Below the pieces are notes generated by a model. That model was not told the origin of the DNA. It saw only the letters and a list, made by a program, of their open reading frames with translations, and ran no database searches. A stretch of DNA of 64,000 nucleotides from Streptomyces sp. Go-475 (GTDB taxonomy: Bacteria > Actinomycetota > Actinomycetes > Streptomycetales > Streptomycetaceae), in contig NZ_CP026121.1 in assembly GCF_003330845.1 (NCBI RefSeq), forward strand, positions 7,545,501 through 7,609,500, given 5' to 3'. Shown here piece by piece: positions 62,655-64,000 of the stretch; position 1 is the stretch's first letter; each line of letters opens with the position of its first letter. A program made the position numbers and the translations under genes.

Positions 62655-63440
62655 CTAGCCCGGTTGCGGCTCGCTGCGGATCACCGCGAAGCGCGCCCCG
62701 TACGGGTCGGCGAGCTTGGCGACGCGGCCGACTCCGGGGACGTCACTCGCGGGCATGCGGACCGTGCCGCCCAGCTCCTGCGCCCGGGCGACGGTGGCGT
62801 CCGTGTCGCCGACCTCGAAGTACGGCAGCCAGTAAGCCTCCTGCTCGCCCGGGTCGTCGGCCAGCGGCACCACACCGCCGAACATGGCGTCCTCGCCCTC
62901 CCCGGCCGGGTTGAACGTCGTGTACGTACCGCCGGGGAAGTCGACGCCGGCCGTCTCCAGGCCGAGCACGGAGCGGTAGAAGGCGGCCGCGGCCGGGACG
63001 TCCGCCGTGTACAGCTCGACCCAGCACAGCGAGCCGGGCTCCTGGACGACCTCCAGGCCCTTGTTCCGGCCCGGCTGCCACAGGCCGAAGGACACCCCGG
63101 CCTGGTCGGCGAGGATCGCCATGCGACCCAGGTCCTGGACGTCCATGGGCTGCAGCAGCACCGCGCCGCGGGCCTGCTCGGCCGCCCGCGCCGTGGCGTC
63201 CGCGTCCGGGGCCTGGAAGTACACCGTCCAGGACGGCGGACCCTGCTCCGGTGTGGTCTGCATGCCCCCGGCGGCGGTCCGGCCGCCGAGCTGGAAGAGA
63301 CCGTACCCCCCGACCTCGGGCCCGCCCGGCTGGAACCGCCAGCCGAACAGGCCGCCGTAGAAGGCGGCGGCGCCGTCGATGTCGGGTGCGCCGAGATCGA
63401 CCCAGTTCGGAGCACCGGTGACAAAACGGGTGGTGAGCAT
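62655..63440 (-). CDS. Two-domain VOC (glyoxalase/bleomycin-resistance fold) protein
   Basis: A 261-residue protein with two VOC modules: the first begins FVTGAPNWVDLGAPDIDGAA, the second GSLCWVELYTADVPAAAAFY. Each has a PYxG/DPYGARFAVI-type end. It could be a lyase, dioxygenase or antibiotic-binding protein, and no metal set was assigned. ATG 63440 has GAGGAGGG upstream. It is convergent with the LacI gene. Confidence 0.87.
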   Translation of the reverse strand: MLTTRFVTGAPNWVDLGAPDIDGAAAFYGGLFGWRFQPGGPEVGGYGLFQLGGRTAAGGMQTTPEQGPPSWTVYFQAPDADATARAAEQARGAVLLQPMDVQDLGRMAILADQAGVSFGLWQPGRNKGLEVVQEPGSLCWVELYTADVPAAAAFYRSVLGLETAGVDFPGGTYTTFNPAGEGEDAMFGGVVPLADDPGEQEAYWLPYFEVGDTDATVARAQELGGTVRMPASDVPGVGRVAKLADPYGARFAVIRSEPQPG

Positions 63441-63667
63441 CGTCGCCCTCCTCGCACAGGGTCCCGTCGTCTGTTCTGCGAGTCTCGCACCGCCCACTGA
63501 CAACCGCCGCCGGAGCGCCGGGCCGCCGGACGCGTTTCACTCGTTCCCGCGCGCCGCCGTGCGCCGGCCCGTCCGGCAGGCCACCATCGAGGCCGGCCCG
63601 CGGCCCGTGAACGCGTGTTGATCCCTCGTTGATCGAACGTTTCGCGCCGTCCGGAACGATTCCGGAC

Positions 63668-63913
63668 ATGCCCATCGACACCATCACCTCCCCCGAACTC
63701 GCCTGGCAGCAGGAGGCGCTGTGCGCGCAGACCGGGGCGGAGTTCTTCTTCCCCGAGCCCGGCAGCTCGGTGCGGGAGGCGAAGCGGATCTGCGGTCTGT
63801 GCCCCATCCGGCCGGCCTGCCTCGAGTACGCGCTGAGCAACGACGAGCGCTTCGGCGTCTGGGGCGGCCTGTCGGAGAAGGAGCGGCTGGAACTGCGGCG
63901 CACGTCGCGCTAG
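63668..63913 (+). CDS. WhiB-family iron-sulfur regulator
   Basis: An 81-residue Wbl protein. Four cysteines C19, C42, C45 and C51 (CxxC in ICGLCPIRPAC) bind a [4Fe-4S] cluster. The G(V/I)WGG turn is at 63-67 (GVWGG), followed by a basic tail KERLELRRTSR. Such proteins bind the primary sigma factor and regulate development or stress. ATG 63668 begins at a family-like position; an upstream TTG at 63629 is less likely. I do not assign a specific Wbl paralogue. Confidence 0.92.
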   Translation: MPIDTITSPELAWQQEALCAQTGAEFFFPEPGSSVREAKRICGLCPIRPACLEYALSNDERFGVWGGLSEKERLELRRTSR

Positions 63914-63924
63914 CCGCACGGACG

Positions 63925-63942
63925 CCTGCCGCCCGGCGGCAG
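63925..63942. terminator. Short GC hairpin after the WhiB gene
   Basis: CTGCCGCC/GGCGGCAG style complementary arms lie about 12 bases after the WhiB stop and would form a strong GC hairpin without a clear U-tract, as is common for Streptomyces terminators. Confidence 0.45.
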
Positions 63943-64000
63943 GGGTTCTGGCCGGGGGCCCGAGGGCGTCCCGGGACCCGAGGTCGCCCCGGGACGCCGT

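Noticed and set aside
62830..62842. Possible TTA codon in the VOC gene
   Set aside because: Out of frame: the reading there is GCT TAC TGG.

Overview
The window is high-GC actinomycete DNA and almost certainly Streptomyces. Third codon positions are strongly G/C, GTG starts and GTGA/ATGA gene overlaps are frequent, and the gene content is typical: a WhiB protein, a PcaV-controlled protocatechuate operon, a small two-domain laccase, DUF2510 and LAL-type proteins, and rare TTA codons. No rRNA, tRNA or CRISPR array was seen.

Layout. 1-8.2 kb is a contact-dependent or secreted polymorphic toxin locus: the tail of a LamG protein, then a 2187-aa Rhs/YD-repeat protein ending in a nucleic-acid-deaminase-like toxin module, overlapping a probable immunity gene. 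8.6-10.2 kb holds a secreted HNH nuclease gene cut off at its 5' end by an IS481-family element, whose transposase carries a one-base frameshift. 10.2-12.8 kb is a small regulatory neighbourhood: a 74-aa protein, an ImmA/IrrE-like metallopeptidase with an XRE regulator, and a free-standing MmyB-type ligand-binding domain. 12.8-18.3 kb is a 4-hydroxyproline catabolic operon (three-subunit D-hydroxyproline dehydrogenase, DapA-family deaminase, epimerase, GntR regulator). 18.3-23.9 kb reads leftward: a VanA-like Rieske oxygenase, a 59-aa unknown protein, a VanB-like reductase and an SsuA/NMT1-type ABC importer, probably one pathway for an unknown small molecule.

24.0-28.7 kb is a decayed stretch. 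It has a broken PAS-SpoIIE phosphatase, two broken medium-chain oxidoreductases and an unrecognised gene remnant, around intact DoxX, SDR and TetR genes. 28.9-37.4 kb holds a GNAT acetyltransferase, a LysM protein coupled to a membrane protein, an MHS-type MFS transporter, a Tat-exported phospholipase C, and an EamA/PAP2 pair divergent from a TetR gene with a dense operator array. 37.6-42.9 kb has a DUF2510 membrane protein with a young 90-bp tandem repeat, and a LAL-like ATPase without a DNA-binding domain whose stop codon touches an 86-bp MITE-like inverted-repeat element.

43.0-51.0 kb is an SDR gene and the complete lower protocatechuate (beta-ketoadipate) operon pcaIJFHGBL with its divergent MarR regulator PcaV. 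51.0-55.6 kb has a DUF3048 lipoprotein, a zinc alcohol dehydrogenase, and stand-alone DNA ligase and LigD-type polymerase genes of the NHEJ type. 55.6-61.5 kb is a pair of translationally coupled secreted proteins (ThuA plus sorbosone-dehydrogenase propeller; cupredoxin plus Ig-like plus DUF1080), the first with a TTA codon at position 3, divergent from a Tat-exported small laccase. The window ends with a LacI regulator, a two-domain VOC protein and a WhiB-family protein.

Less certain points are the toxin subfamily, the substrate of the Rieske/ABC cluster, and the nature of the remnants at 28.4-28.7 and 39.9-40.1 kb.
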